The notes below the pieces were generated by a model. The model was not told the DNA's origin. It was given only the letters and a program-made list of their open reading frames with translations, and made no database searches. Shown here piece after piece: positions 18,023 to 27,107 of a DNA stretch of 64,000 nucleotides. Origin of the DNA: an uncultured Bacilli bacterium. GTDB lineage: Bacteria; Bacillota_I; Bacilli_A; RF39; UBA660. The stretch's first letter is position 1. Every line of letters begins with the position of its first letter. The translations under genes were made by a program, and so were the position numbers. Location of the stretch: positions 124,001-188,000 of the forward strand of contig CALVOZ010000003.1 of assembly GCA_944350495.1 (NCBI GenBank), written 5' to 3'.

Positions 18023-19220
18023 CTAATGCTTCATATACTTTTTTTAAATCTCTTTCATATTTACTTGTTTCTTTAGGAGTATAATATTTTCTATTTTTTA
18101 TTTTGTCAGGTAAATATTGTTGTTTAACAAATGCATGCGGATAATTATGTGGGTATTTATAATCAAAAGAATTAGTCTTGATATGATTTGGAACATTACC
18201 AGTATTTCCTTCTTCAATGTCTTTCATAGCCTCATTAATTGCCATCTCACCAGCATTTGATTTAGGAGAAAGCGCTAAATCAATGACCATAACTGCAAGA
18301 GGTATTCTTGCTTCTGGTAATCCAACTCGTTCACAGGCATTAATACAAGCGTCTACTTTAGGCCCCATGCCTGGATTTGCTAAGCCTATATCTTCGTATG
18401 CAATCACGGTCATTCTGCGATATATACTATCTAGGTCTCCAGCTTCAATTAAACGAGCTAAATAGTGTAGAGCCGCATTTGCATCACTGCCTCTAATGCT
18501 TTTTTGAAAAGCACTTAAGACGTCGTAGTGCCCATCTTCATTTTTATCATGAAAGAAAACTGGTTTACTATTAATTGTTTTAACTACATCTAAAGTAATA
18601 TTAAAATCACTAGTAGAGTAGTATGATACTTCTAATAAGTTATACGCATTACGCATATCACCACTGCTTAATTTAGCTATATAAGTTATTGCTTCATCAG
18701 TAATTTTTATATTTGGTAGTAAATCACTAGCGACAGCTTTTCTAATGCCTTCTTGAACATCCTCTAATTCCAATTCTTTAAGTTCAAATATTTGACAACG
18801 ACTTCTAATCGCTGGATTAATTTTATGATATGGATTTGAAGTAGTCATCCCAATTAATGTTATTAAGCCATTTTCTAAGTATGGAAGCAATAAATCTTGT
18901 TTATCCTTATTTAATCTATGAATTTCATCCATTAAAACAACCATGCCATCATACATTTTAGCTTCTTCAATTACTATATCAAAATCTTTTTTATTATTTA
19001 TTACTGCATTTAACATTCTATATCTAAGACCAAGTTGATTGACAATCGCTATGGCAATAGTAGTTTTACCAATGCCCGGTTTACCATATAAGATCATTGA
19101 AAATAATTTACTATTGTTGACTAAATTTCTAATTACTTTATTTGGGCCAAGTAAATGTTTTTGCCCTACGACATCATCAATAGATTTTGGTCGCATTTTG
19201 ATTGCTAATGGTTCGTTCAT
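18006..19220 (-). CDS. rarA: Replication-associated recombination protein A (RarA/MgsA)
   Basis: 404 residues from ATG 19220, behind GGTGATATT; a start at 19235 would include this ribosome site. AAA+ ATPase related to the clamp loader, acting at stalled forks. It begins NEPLAIKMRPKSIDDVVGQKHLLGP and has Walker A GKPGIGKTT, Walker B VVLMDEIHRLNK, sensor 1 LIGMTTSNPYHKINPAIRSR, and the family-specific RGSDANAALHYLARLIEAG, then RRMTVIAYEDIGLANP. Complete length. Confidence 0.95.
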   Translation of the reverse strand: MNEPLAIKMRPKSIDDVVGQKHLLGPNKVIRNLVNNSKLFSMILYGKPGIGKTTIAIAIVNQLGLRYRMLNAVINNKKDFDIVIEEAKMYDGMVVLMDEIHRLNKDKQDLLLPYLENGLITLIGMTTSNPYHKINPAIRSRCQIFELKELELEDVQEGIRKAVASDLLPNIKITDEAITYIAKLSSGDMRNAYNLLEVSYYSTSDFNITLDVVKTINSKPVFFHDKNEDGHYDVLSAFQKSIRGSDANAALHYLARLIEAGDLDSIYRRMTVIAYEDIGLANPGMGPKVDACINACERVGLPEARIPLAVMVIDLALSPKSNAGEMAINEAMKDIEEGNTGNVPNHIKTNSFDYKYPHNYPHAFVKQQYLPDKIKNRKYYTPKETSKYERDLKKVYEALEKMSK

Positions 19221-19314
19221 AATATCACCATTCAATATTTTACCATATTTTGAATTATTTTGTGATATTTACTTTGGAAATTAAATTATGATATAATTTA
19301 TCTTAGGTGATAGT

Positions 19315-19347
19315 ATGAAAATATATATAAGTAATATGCTATTATAA
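19315..19347 (+). CDS. Ten-codon minicistron before xerD
   Basis: ATG 19315 stands five bases after AGGTGAT, the usual ribosome site in this genome, and reads MKIYISNMLL then TAA at 19347. The xerD ATG lies five bases beyond, in another frame, and has no ribosome site of its own. The promoter's extended -10 (TGATATAAT, ending 19297) is just upstream. It is either a leader peptide that gives reinitiation on xerD, or a chance frame; the ribosome-site argument favours translation. Confidence 0.45.
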   Translation: MKIYISNMLL

Positions 19348-19352
19348 ATAGT

Positions 19353-20225
19353 ATGAATGATTACATTTTAACATTTTGTAATTACCTGCTGATTGAAAAA
19401 AAATATAGTAATAATACAATCGAATCATATAAAAGAGATTTAGTTAAATTTTTTTGCCATATTAAAAAGGAACCACGAGATATAAGTGAAGATGATCTAC
19501 ATAACTATTTAAAGAGTTTAGATAGTGAATTAAACGAAAGAAGTATTGCACGATTAATTTCTTGTTTAAAATCATTTTATAAATTTTTATTGATTGAAAA
19601 AGAGATAACAAATAATATTATGGATAAAATAGACGTTCCTAGATTACGCAAAAGTTTACCTAAATCATTAACGGAAAATGAAGTTACAGCATTGCTTGAA
19701 GTTCCTTTAATTGATGACTTTAGCTATCGCAATAAAGCGATGCTTGAATTACTATATGCAACAGGATTAAGAGTCAGTGAGTTAGTTAATTTAACATTAT
19801 TGGATGTTGATCTTGATTCTGCGACAGTTAGAACAGTCGGTAAGGGTAGTAAGGAAAGAATTATTCCGCTTGGAGATTACGCTATTAAATACTTATATAT
19901 ATACATACATGAGCATCGAAATAATTTATTAAAAAAAGAAGTTACTGATTATTTATTTTTAAATAATCATGGGAAAAAGATGACAAGGCAGGGCTTCTTT
20001 AAAATGATTAAGAAAAGAGCTCAAGAAGCTGGTATCAAAAAAGAATTGTCGCCACATACATTACGCCATTCTTTTGCCACTCATTTGCTTAGTCATGGAG
20101 CCGACTTAAGAAGTATACAAGAACTTCTTGGTCATAGTGATATTGGAACAACTCAAATTTATACTTATGTTTCAAATGAACATTTAAAAGAAAATTATAA
20201 AGAATTTCACCCACATGGTGAATAG
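19353..20225 (+). CDS. xerD: Tyrosine recombinase XerD-type
   Basis: 290 residues. The core-binding domain (1-95) starts with FCNYLLIEKKYSNNTIESY. The catalytic domain has the RKHRH-Y residues: Arg in ATGLRVSELVNL, Lys in VGKGSKERIIPLG, HTLRHSFATHLL, LLGHSDIGTT and the nucleophile Tyr in TQIYTYVS. It resolves chromosome dimers at dif. No att site, phage gene or cassette surrounds it, so it is housekeeping rather than a mobile integrase. Whether XerC or XerD cannot be settled here; the C-terminus LKENYKEFHPHGE resembles XerD. Some compact genomes use a single Xer. The phosphohexomutase follows after 12 bases. Confidence 0.88.
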   Translation: MNDYILTFCNYLLIEKKYSNNTIESYKRDLVKFFCHIKKEPRDISEDDLHNYLKSLDSELNERSIARLISCLKSFYKFLLIEKEITNNIMDKIDVPRLRKSLPKSLTENEVTALLEVPLIDDFSYRNKAMLELLYATGLRVSELVNLTLLDVDLDSATVRTVGKGSKERIIPLGDYAIKYLYIYIHEHRNNLLKKEVTDYLFLNNHGKKMTRQGFFKMIKKRAQEAGIKKELSPHTLRHSFATHLLSHGADLRSIQELLGHSDIGTTQIYTYVSNEHLKENYKEFHPHGE

Positions 20226-20237
20226 AGGAGGTAATTT

Positions 20238-21605
20238 ATGAATTTAACAAAAATTAATGAAACGATATTTAGGGAATATGATGTTAGAGGCATTTGGGAA
20301 GAAGATTTAAATACTGATGCAGCATATACATTTGGTCGTAGTTTTGCTAGTTATATTGGTTTACAAGGGGATAAAGAAGTGATAGTTGGTCACGATAATC
20401 GTGTATCTTCTCCGACTATACATGATGCTTTAATAAAAGGTTTAATTGAAAGTGGTGCTGATGTAATTGACTTAGGTTTAGTTACTACGCCAATGTATTA
20501 TTATGCTAAGAAGAAAAATTGTATTAAAAATGGAATTATGATTACTGCAAGTCATAATCCTAAAGAGTATAATGGTTTTAAAATATCCTTTGATTATAGT
20601 GGTAATGCTTGTGGTCAAGCGATATACAGCTTTAGAGATTACACTAATAAATTAGATTTTGTTGAAGGTAAAGGTTCTTATAAAAAGATCGATATTGAGC
20701 CAGAGTATTTAAATGAAATAAAACATAGTGTTGAACTTGGTAACAGAAAAGTTAAAGTGGTATTTGATTGTGGAAATGGGACTGGTTCTATCGTTGTAAA
20801 AAAAATATTAGATATGTTTGACTGCGAATATGAATTATTATATTGTGATTCAGATCCTAACTTCCCAAATCATCACCCAGATCCATGTGTAGCTGCTAAT
20901 ATGGTTGATTTAGGAAATAAAGTTAAAGAATTAGGTTATGACCTTGGTATTGGTATTGATGGTGACGCTGATAGGGTAGGACTAGTAGATGAAAATGGAA
21001 ATGTTATTTCTAATGACCTATTAATGCTTATTGTATATCGTCATTTAAATAAAAATTTAAGAAAAAGAAAAGCTATTTATGATGTAAAATGTTCTAAAAC
21101 TTTAATTGATGGTTTAGAAGAATTAGGTATTGAATCAGAAATGTATCGTACTGGTAATTCTTATATGAATTTAAAAATAAATGAAGAAGACGTTGATTTT
21201 GGTGGTGAATATTCTGGACATGTTTGGTTTAGAGATAAATGGCCAGGATTTGATGATGGTTTATATGCTGGCTTAAGACTAGTTGAAATTGTTTCAAAAA
21301 CTGATAAAAAAGTAAGTGAGTTATTAGACAATATTAATAAATATTATTCAACTGAAGAACTAAAATTTGTTGCGCCTGATGAAATAAAATTTGAAGTTGT
21401 AGAAAAAATTAAAGATTACTGTCAAAACAAAGGTTATAAAATGATAACCGTCGATGGTGTAAGAGTTACTTTTGATGATTCTTGGGCGTTAGTTAGATGT
21501 TCAAATACAGGGCCAAACATTACAGCACGTTTTGAAGCTAAAACAGAAGTTAGATTAGAAGAAATACAAAAAGAATTTATCGATTTAATAAACCAATATT
21601 TATAA
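20238..21605 (+). CDS. manB: Phosphomannomutase/phosphoglucomutase
   Basis: 455 residues behind a GAGGAGGT site. Alpha-D-phosphohexomutase that moves phosphate between C1 and C6 of mannose or glucose. It starts FREYDVRGIWEEDLN. The phosphoserine loop is ITASHNPKEYNGFK, the magnesium loop GIDGDADRVGLVDENG, the sugar-binding loop FGGEYSGHVWF, and the phosphate loop RCSNTGPNITARFEA. The GEYSGH version fits bacterial PMM/PGM. It may supply sugar nucleotides for envelope glycans and glycolipids such as those made by the GT4 enzyme at 9.8 kb. Co-transcribed with xerD. Confidence 0.93.
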   Translation: MNLTKINETIFREYDVRGIWEEDLNTDAAYTFGRSFASYIGLQGDKEVIVGHDNRVSSPTIHDALIKGLIESGADVIDLGLVTTPMYYYAKKKNCIKNGIMITASHNPKEYNGFKISFDYSGNACGQAIYSFRDYTNKLDFVEGKGSYKKIDIEPEYLNEIKHSVELGNRKVKVVFDCGNGTGSIVVKKILDMFDCEYELLYCDSDPNFPNHHPDPCVAANMVDLGNKVKELGYDLGIGIDGDADRVGLVDENGNVISNDLLMLIVYRHLNKNLRKRKAIYDVKCSKTLIDGLEELGIESEMYRTGNSYMNLKINEEDVDFGGEYSGHVWFRDKWPGFDDGLYAGLRLVEIVSKTDKKVSELLDNINKYYSTEELKFVAPDEIKFEVVEKIKDYCQNKGYKMITVDGVRVTFDDSWALVRCSNTGPNITARFEAKTEVRLEEIQKEFIDLINQYL

Positions 21606-21610
21606 AATTG

Positions 21611-21657
21611 AAGTGCTATTTATAATTACTCATTGTAATTATAAGTAGCTTTTTTAT
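21611..21657 (+). terminator. Terminator of xerD-manB
   Basis: A long hairpin with TTATAATTAC pairing to GTAATTATAA around a TCATT loop, extended by AAG(T)GCTA/TAG(C)TT pairs, then six T. Confidence 0.85.
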
Positions 21658-21750
21658 TTTGTTGGAAAAAACAATAGAAAATTGACTTTTTAGAAAAAAA
21701 ATGTTAGTATAGCAATCATTAATTGAATTATGAGAAGGGGAGATAGTGTT

Positions 21751-22359
21751 ATGGAGGATAAGAAGAACATTTATGTTGTGGCAAGTTATACTGATACTGT
21801 ACCAGGAAAGTTAATTCGTTATAGAGCTAGTTTGAAGTTTTGGAATCGCTACGAAGGTGATAAATATTCACATATTTCACTTTCTACTGATAAAAGTTTA
21901 ACTAAGATGTATTCTTTCGCACGTAAAGAAATAAAAAATCCTTTTAACTCTGGGTTAGTGAAGGAAAATATTCATGAAGGAATGTTTGCTTTAAAACCAG
22001 AAAAAAGTAATATTGCTGTTATGGAAATTGGTGTTACGCCTGAACAATATATAAATATTACAGAACTAATGAAATATTTCTGGGAACATAAAGATGATTA
22101 TAAATTTAACTTTTTAGGTTTAACCATAATGCTTATTTTTGCACGTGGAGTTGCTCTTGAAGATCATTATTTTTGTAGTCAATGGGTAGCAACTGTACTT
22201 AAACAATGCGGATTAGATTTTTTCCATGATAAAAAAGCTTATAATATTCGACCATTTGATTTTTATTGTGAATTGAAAAAGTATATTATTTATGAAGGAT
22301 TAACAGTTGATTATCCTAATTTTGAAGATGAAGCTCAAAAGTGTAAGAAGGTAGAATAA
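21751..22359 (+). CDS. Permuted papain-like (NlpC/P60, YiiX-like) hydrolase
   Basis: 202 residues from ATG 21751 behind AAGGGGAG; an in-frame ATG at 21730 precedes the ribosome site. The order of motifs is that of circularly permuted NlpC/P60 enzymes: a His in KYSHISLSTDKSLTKMYSF first, and the Cys in HYFCSQWVATVLKQCGL later. Such proteins act on peptide, ester or amide bonds, in some cases on lipids. There is no signal peptide, so it acts in the cytoplasm or is carried out by another route. A zinc-dependent phospholipase C-like gene follows after two bases, so they are one operon and may act on the same lipid or cell-wall substrate (inference). Confidence 0.75.
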   Translation: MEDKKNIYVVASYTDTVPGKLIRYRASLKFWNRYEGDKYSHISLSTDKSLTKMYSFARKEIKNPFNSGLVKENIHEGMFALKPEKSNIAVMEIGVTPEQYINITELMKYFWEHKDDYKFNFLGLTIMLIFARGVALEDHYFCSQWVATVLKQCGLDFFHDKKAYNIRPFDFYCELKKYIIYEGLTVDYPNFEDEAQKCKKVE

Positions 22360-22361
22360 AT

Positions 22362-23339
22362 ATGCCCGGACCTAAAACACATAATATTGCGTATAAGCTT
22401 TTAAAGAAAAAACTAAGTTTGCAAACATTAGATACTTTACCAAATTATGATTCTTATAGTATCTTTGCTCAAGGACATGATTTTCTAATATATTATAATT
22501 TTTATAAAATTCGAACAACGCGTAAGTTAAATGAACAAATTTTAGCTTCTGAAGTTTTACAAGAATATTATTTTTCAGATTTTATATATAATTATTTAAA
22601 AGCAGCTGAAAAAAGAGGCTGCCTTCAAGATGAAGAAGTTAGATTATTCATTGGACCAGGTTATATACTACATCATATTTTAGATGCCTATATGCATCCT
22701 TATATAATATATTGCACAGGTGATCACGCTAGGGATATTAATAAAAAGACTTGGTATCATGGAATTATGGAAAATTTATTAGATATTTATTTCATGAAGA
22801 AGTATGAAAATTTTGATTATACTACTCCAGTTAGAGAACATTTTGACTTTGATTCTAGAAAATTCAGTAAAAATTTAGAAGCGATTTTAAATGATAGTCT
22901 TCAATCAACTTATGGAATTAATAGTGGAGGTACAATTTTTAGAACTTCAGTTGGACAAGTAAAATTATATGTTAGATTTTTTAAAGACGATCGCTATGCT
23001 CTTAAACGAAGATTTTTTGATTTAGTCGACCCAATTTTTAAGGGGACTAGTTCATTCTCGTATAATCGTAGTGAATCACCTGTAATTGACCAATTAAACT
23101 TAGAACATGATATATGGCAAAATCCAATGGATGAATCTATTACTTCAAATAAATCTTTATTGGAATTATTTGAAGAGGCTTTAACTACATGTAGTCAAAT
23201 TATTGAACGTTTAGAAATGCTTATTCAAAGTGGAAACATTACCAAAGAAGCTGTCGAAGCTATTGTTCCAAATATTGCTTCTACACATGGATTAGCTGCT
23301 AATCAAAAAATTATAATAAAGAATGTTAAAAGAAGTTAA
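22362..23339 (+). CDS. Zinc-dependent phospholipase C-like protein
   Basis: 325 residues. The N-terminus MPGPKTHNIAYKLL, the FAQGHDFLIYYNFY segment, and GYILHHILDAYMHPYIIYC with HHxxDxxxHP resemble the zinc-binding helices of the bacterial phospholipase C / S1-P1 nuclease fold (N-terminal domain of Clostridium alpha-toxin); TWYHGIMENLLDIYF continues the pattern. No signal peptide is present, unlike secreted toxins, so it is likely intracellular. The C-terminal 120 residues are helical and unassigned. Substrate unknown. Translation is tightly linked to the papain-like gene upstream. Confidence 0.72.
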   Translation: MPGPKTHNIAYKLLKKKLSLQTLDTLPNYDSYSIFAQGHDFLIYYNFYKIRTTRKLNEQILASEVLQEYYFSDFIYNYLKAAEKRGCLQDEEVRLFIGPGYILHHILDAYMHPYIIYCTGDHARDINKKTWYHGIMENLLDIYFMKKYENFDYTTPVREHFDFDSRKFSKNLEAILNDSLQSTYGINSGGTIFRTSVGQVKLYVRFFKDDRYALKRRFFDLVDPIFKGTSSFSYNRSESPVIDQLNLEHDIWQNPMDESITSNKSLLELFEEALTTCSQIIERLEMLIQSGNITKEAVEAIVPNIASTHGLAANQKIIIKNVKRS

Positions 23340-23355
23340 AATTAACTTCTTTTTT
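23328..23355 (+). terminator. Terminator of the papain-like/PLC operon
   Basis: AAAAGAAGTTAA/TTAACTTCTTTT with an AA loop and a T tail. Confidence 0.88.
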
Positions 23356-23421
23356 GCTTAATTTAGTATTTATAATGAATTATTAATGTGCTATAATTAA
23401 AACATAAGGTAGGTGTAGCTG

Positions 23422-25698
23422 ATGTCTAGTTTATTTTTTCAAATATCTAGTGTTTTCTATGTTATACTAGTAGCTATTATTTATTTTGCTAAAGAGAAAA
23501 TTGCAACAATTGAAAATAATATATATAAAAATATTATAGTTTGGATTTTATTAACCTTGATAGTTGATATGGCAAGTGTATATTTTGGTATTAAATATCC
23601 AAATTCTTCAATTACGTTACCTTTATGCAAACTTTATTTATCATGTATTTTAATATGGGTAATGCTTTTTACTTACTATGTTTTTACAATTTCTTCACAA
23701 AAAAATAGTGGTAACATTAAAATTGATGATAATGAAAATATTACTTATTTTAAAAAAGCTTCATACATATTTATAATAATTGGTATTTTTATAAATTTAG
23801 GAATATTGCTTCTTCCATTAAACTTGTATAGTGGCAATGGAATTATGTATACTTATGGCCCTTGCGCAATATTTAGTTATGGATGTGGTGGACTTTTAAT
23901 TATCTATTGGATTATTTCTATATTGACTAATCACAGAAGCATTAAAAATAAAAAATATTGGCCGGCTTACACTTTCTTTGTATTAGCACTAATATCTATA
24001 TTTATACAGTCTACTTATCCTAATATTTTGTTAGTTACATCAGTTGCTGCTTATATAACTGTTTTAACATATTTTACAATTGAAAATCCTGATATTAAGA
24101 TGATTGAACAATTAAACGTAGCTAAAAGTCAAGCGGAAAGAGCTAACCGTGCTAAAACTGATTTTTTATCAAGTATGTCTCATGAAATAAGAACTCCTTT
24201 AAATGCTATTGTAGGCTTTAGTCAAGCTTTAATCGAGGAAAACATCTCTAACGAAGCACGTGAGGAAGTAAACGATATTATAATGTCATCAAATAATTTA
24301 CTAGAAATTGTTAATGGAATTTTAGATATATCTAAAATTGAAGCTAATAAATTGGAAATAGTTAATACAGAATATGATTCAAATAAATTGATGAAAGAAG
24401 TTATTTCATTAATACGTGCTAGACTTGCAAGTAAACCTTTAGATTTTAGAATAGAAATTGACCCAACTATGCCACCGGTTTTATATGGTGATTATATTAG
24501 AATTAAACAAATTTTAATTAATATTTTAACTAATGCGGTTAAATATACTAAAGAAGGATATATTGCATTTACAGTTAACACTGTCATTCAAGACGATGTT
24601 TGCCGTTTAATAATGTCCGTTGAAGATTCAGGACAAGGTATTAAACCAGAAGATATTGATAAATTATTTACGAAATTTCAAAGATTTGAACTTGAAAAAA
24701 ATATTACGACTGAAGGAACTGGTTTAGGACTTGCAATAACTAAGAGCTTGGTTGAATTAATGAATGGTAAAATTGTAGTTCAAAGTAAATATGGTGAAGG
24801 TTCAAAATTCACAGTTTCAATAGACCAAAGAATTATTCCTAAAACTTCAGAAGAATTAGAAAATATTGATACTATTGACTCAGCTCCGTTTAATGCTAGT
24901 GGCTCAAAAATATTAGTAGTTGATGATAATAATGTTAACTTAAAAGTTGCTAATAGATTATTAAAAGATTACCATGCTAATGTTACATTAGTTTCATCAG
25001 GTCAAGAATGCTTAAATAAAATTCTTGATGGTGAAGAATATGATTTAATTTTATTAGATGATATGATGCCACGAATGACTGGAACTGAGACATTAAAAAA
25101 TTTAAAAAATATTATTGGTTTTAGTATCCCAGTTGTTGCTTTAACAGCAAACGCTATTTCAGGAATGCGTGAACGATATTTAGCTTTGGGATTTGATGAT
25201 TATTTAGCTAAACCAATTAATAAAGATCAATTATATGCTGTTCTTCGTAAATATTTGGTTGAATCAGACGGAGTTATTCTTCCCCAAGAAGACAATACTT
25301 CTAAAATGCAAATAGTTAATGTTAATAATCATACAAGAGAATTTCTAGAAAGTAATGGAGTTGACGTTGAACGTGGACTTGAATTACTTGGAGATATGGG
25401 AATGTACGATACGACAATGGAAGATTTTTATCAAGAAATAGATACTAAACTAGAAAAAATAAATATGTATAAAGAGCAGCGCGATATGCCTAATTATGCA
25501 ATTTTAGTACATTCTTTAAAAAGCGATTCAAAATATTTAGGATTTATGAAATTAGCTGAATTAGCTTATAATCATGAAATGGCTAGCAAAGAAAATAATC
25601 AAGCATTTGTTGACGAGAATTATAATGAATTGATGGATGAAGCTATGAGAATTTATAATGTTGTGAAAAAATATGTAGGAGAGGGTAAAGATGAATGA
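23422..25698 (+). CDS. Hybrid sensor histidine kinase with receiver and Hpt domains
   Basis: 758 residues. Residues 1-225 form about seven membrane helices, an intramembrane sensor. HisKA: AKTDFLSSMSHEIRTPLNA, phospho-His near 254. HATPase: NILTNAVKYTKEG, DSGQGIKPEDIDKLF, EGTGLGLAITKSLVELMNG. Receiver (497-615): ILVVDDNNVN, LILLDDMMPRMTG, VVALTANA and LAKPI. Hpt (about 655-755): His about 697 in LVHSLKSDSKYLG. All four phosphorelay stations are in one chain. The response regulator gene overlaps its end by eight bases. Promoter -10 TGCTATAAT ends at 23397. Confidence 0.95.
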   Translation: MSSLFFQISSVFYVILVAIIYFAKEKIATIENNIYKNIIVWILLTLIVDMASVYFGIKYPNSSITLPLCKLYLSCILIWVMLFTYYVFTISSQKNSGNIKIDDNENITYFKKASYIFIIIGIFINLGILLLPLNLYSGNGIMYTYGPCAIFSYGCGGLLIIYWIISILTNHRSIKNKKYWPAYTFFVLALISIFIQSTYPNILLVTSVAAYITVLTYFTIENPDIKMIEQLNVAKSQAERANRAKTDFLSSMSHEIRTPLNAIVGFSQALIEENISNEAREEVNDIIMSSNNLLEIVNGILDISKIEANKLEIVNTEYDSNKLMKEVISLIRARLASKPLDFRIEIDPTMPPVLYGDYIRIKQILINILTNAVKYTKEGYIAFTVNTVIQDDVCRLIMSVEDSGQGIKPEDIDKLFTKFQRFELEKNITTEGTGLGLAITKSLVELMNGKIVVQSKYGEGSKFTVSIDQRIIPKTSEELENIDTIDSAPFNASGSKILVVDDNNVNLKVANRLLKDYHANVTLVSSGQECLNKILDGEEYDLILLDDMMPRMTGTETLKNLKNIIGFSIPVVALTANAISGMRERYLALGFDDYLAKPINKDQLYAVLRKYLVESDGVILPQEDNTSKMQIVNVNNHTREFLESNGVDVERGLELLGDMGMYDTTMEDFYQEIDTKLEKINMYKEQRDMPNYAILVHSLKSDSKYLGFMKLAELAYNHEMASKENNQAFVDENYNELMDEAMRIYNVVKKYVGEGKDE

Positions 25699-26281
25699 AT
25701 TGTTATTAAAAATTAATGAAACATTTGATAATTGTATGGCAAATTCAAGTGAAGAGACAAATCTACAACTTCGAATTTTAAAAAATAATATTAATGCTTT
25801 GTTTAAAGAATATGATACAAATTCAAATGTTGCTATAAAACCAGTTGAACCAATAAATGAAGGAACTGAAGTAATTCCAGTAATATCTACTTTAGATACT
25901 AGTGAGTCCAATAAAAGTAAAATGTTTGTTATTGATGATTCTAGTATTGTTAGAAACTATTTAGAGAAACTATTTGCACCTGACTACGATGTTATACTAT
26001 GTTCTGATGGACAAGAAGCAATTAATAGGTTAAGTGATGATGCCTTTGCTCAATCAATTAATTTAATTGTTTTAGATTTAATGATGCCTAATATAGATGG
26101 ATTTGGTGTTTTGGAATATTTAAGTGGCAAAAGTTTAAAGATTCCGGTAATAGTCATTAGTGGTGATAATAGTAAAGATACTATTAATAGAGCTTTTGAA
26201 TACAATGTTGTAGATGTTATAGAAAAGCCATTTGATGCTAAAAAAATTAAAGATAAAATAGCTCAATATGTTGAGCGATAA
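25691..26281 (+). CDS. Response regulator, receiver domain without output domain
   Basis: 196 residues; the first eight bases overlap the kinase gene, so the pair is coupled. Residues 1-75 are a helical segment with no motif. Residues 76-196 are a receiver: FVIDDSSIVRNYL (acidic pair), phospho-Asp about 129 in LIVLDLMMPNIDGFG, VIVISGDNSKD and VIEKPFD (Lys). No DNA-binding or enzymatic domain follows, so output is by protein contact, perhaps through the N-terminal segment, or it is a phosphate sink for the hybrid kinase. Confidence 0.93.
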   Translation: MNELLLKINETFDNCMANSSEETNLQLRILKNNINALFKEYDTNSNVAIKPVEPINEGTEVIPVISTLDTSESNKSKMFVIDDSSIVRNYLEKLFAPDYDVILCSDGQEAINRLSDDAFAQSINLIVLDLMMPNIDGFGVLEYLSGKSLKIPVIVISGDNSKDTINRAFEYNVVDVIEKPFDAKKIKDKIAQYVER

Positions 26282-26283
26282 TA

Positions 26284-26306
26284 GAGAAAAATATTTTCTC
26301 TTTTTT
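26284..26306 (+). terminator. Terminator of the two-component operon
   Basis: GAGAAAA/TTTTCTC stem with loop ATA and six T. Confidence 0.82.
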
Positions 26307-26309
26307 AAT

Positions 26310-26338
26310 TTGACTAAATTATTAAAACATGCTACCAT
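26310..26338 (+). promoter_or_regulatory. Promoter of the repeat protein gene
   Basis: TTGACT (26310-26315), 17 bases, TACCAT (26333-26338) preceded by TGC. A TATAAT at 26344 is an alternative -10 with worse spacing. Confidence 0.5.
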
Positions 26339-26367
26339 ATACGTATAATTTTTAAGGGGGAATATTA

Positions 26368-27060
26368 ATGATTAAGAATTTAACTATTATGGATCAAAAA
26401 TTAAGAGGTTGGGTATTAAAACAAGGTAGCAAAGTTCCACTATCTGTGCGTTTAACAGATAAAGCTTCTGATATTTGGGTAAAATCATATGATTATGATG
26501 AAACTAAACTAATACAAAAAGTTGCTTATGGCATAGAAACTGCAATCGATGGCGCTAAGTTTTTAACATATGGTTTAGGTGCTATAGCGTTTTCTGAAAT
26601 TGAAAATAAAAAGAGAAAAAAACAACTTATTGAAATTCTTGGTTGTCAGGAAAACGAATTAGCTATAGATATAAATGAGTTTATGTCTTTACGAGCTAGA
26701 ACAAGATATTATGGTGATGAATACCGCTATGATGCAACTACTAAAAAAGAAAATTTAGCAAATATTGAGGCATTTTTTGGAGATGTTCATTTAGAAGCTT
26801 TAGATGATATGCATTGTTTGCCAAGTTTAAGAAGTGTATGGGGAAGTATTTATTTTTCAAGATGTACTGACTTATCTGGATTAAATCTTGAAATTGTTAA
26901 CGGTGATATTCACGGCGAACACTTACAAAGCGTGAATGGATTAGAAAATTTAATGTATGTTGGTGGTACAATATATTATCAAGATGGAACATATACATTA
27001 GAACAATTTCAACAACAAGTAGCAGGTAATGTAGGTAAAGAAGACTGTAAAAAAAGATAA
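26368..27060 (+). CDS. Unknown protein with beta-solenoid/LRR-like repeats in its C-terminal half
   Basis: 230 residues behind AAGGGGG. The N-terminal half is mixed alpha/beta, with no signal peptide. From about residue 130, short repeats of the kind 'L..L..V.GDI....' occur: IEAFFGDVHLEALDDMH, LRSVWGSIYFSRCTDLSGL, LEIVNGDIHGEHLQSVNGL, LMYVGGTIYYQDG. This is the pattern of bacterial leucine-rich-like solenoids that build binding surfaces. No enzyme motif is seen. It has its own promoter and terminator. A role in protein binding is inferred from the repeats only. Confidence 0.7.
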   Translation: MIKNLTIMDQKLRGWVLKQGSKVPLSVRLTDKASDIWVKSYDYDETKLIQKVAYGIETAIDGAKFLTYGLGAIAFSEIENKKRKKQLIEILGCQENELAIDINEFMSLRARTRYYGDEYRYDATTKKENLANIEAFFGDVHLEALDDMHCLPSLRSVWGSIYFSRCTDLSGLNLEIVNGDIHGEHLQSVNGLENLMYVGGTIYYQDGTYTLEQFQQQVAGNVGKEDCKKR

Positions 27061-27077
27061 AAGTCTTCTTTTATTTT
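27040..27077 (+). terminator. Terminator of the repeat protein gene
   Basis: GAAGACT pairs with AGTCTTC over a 15-base A-rich loop that contains the stop codon, followed by TTTTATTTT. Confidence 0.7.
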
Positions 27078-27107
27078 GGAATTCATACAATTATATAGGT
27101 GAATTAT

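Noticed and set aside
19353..20225. xerD as integrase of a mobile element
   Set aside because: No att repeats, excisionase, phage or conjugation genes around it; neighbours are housekeeping.
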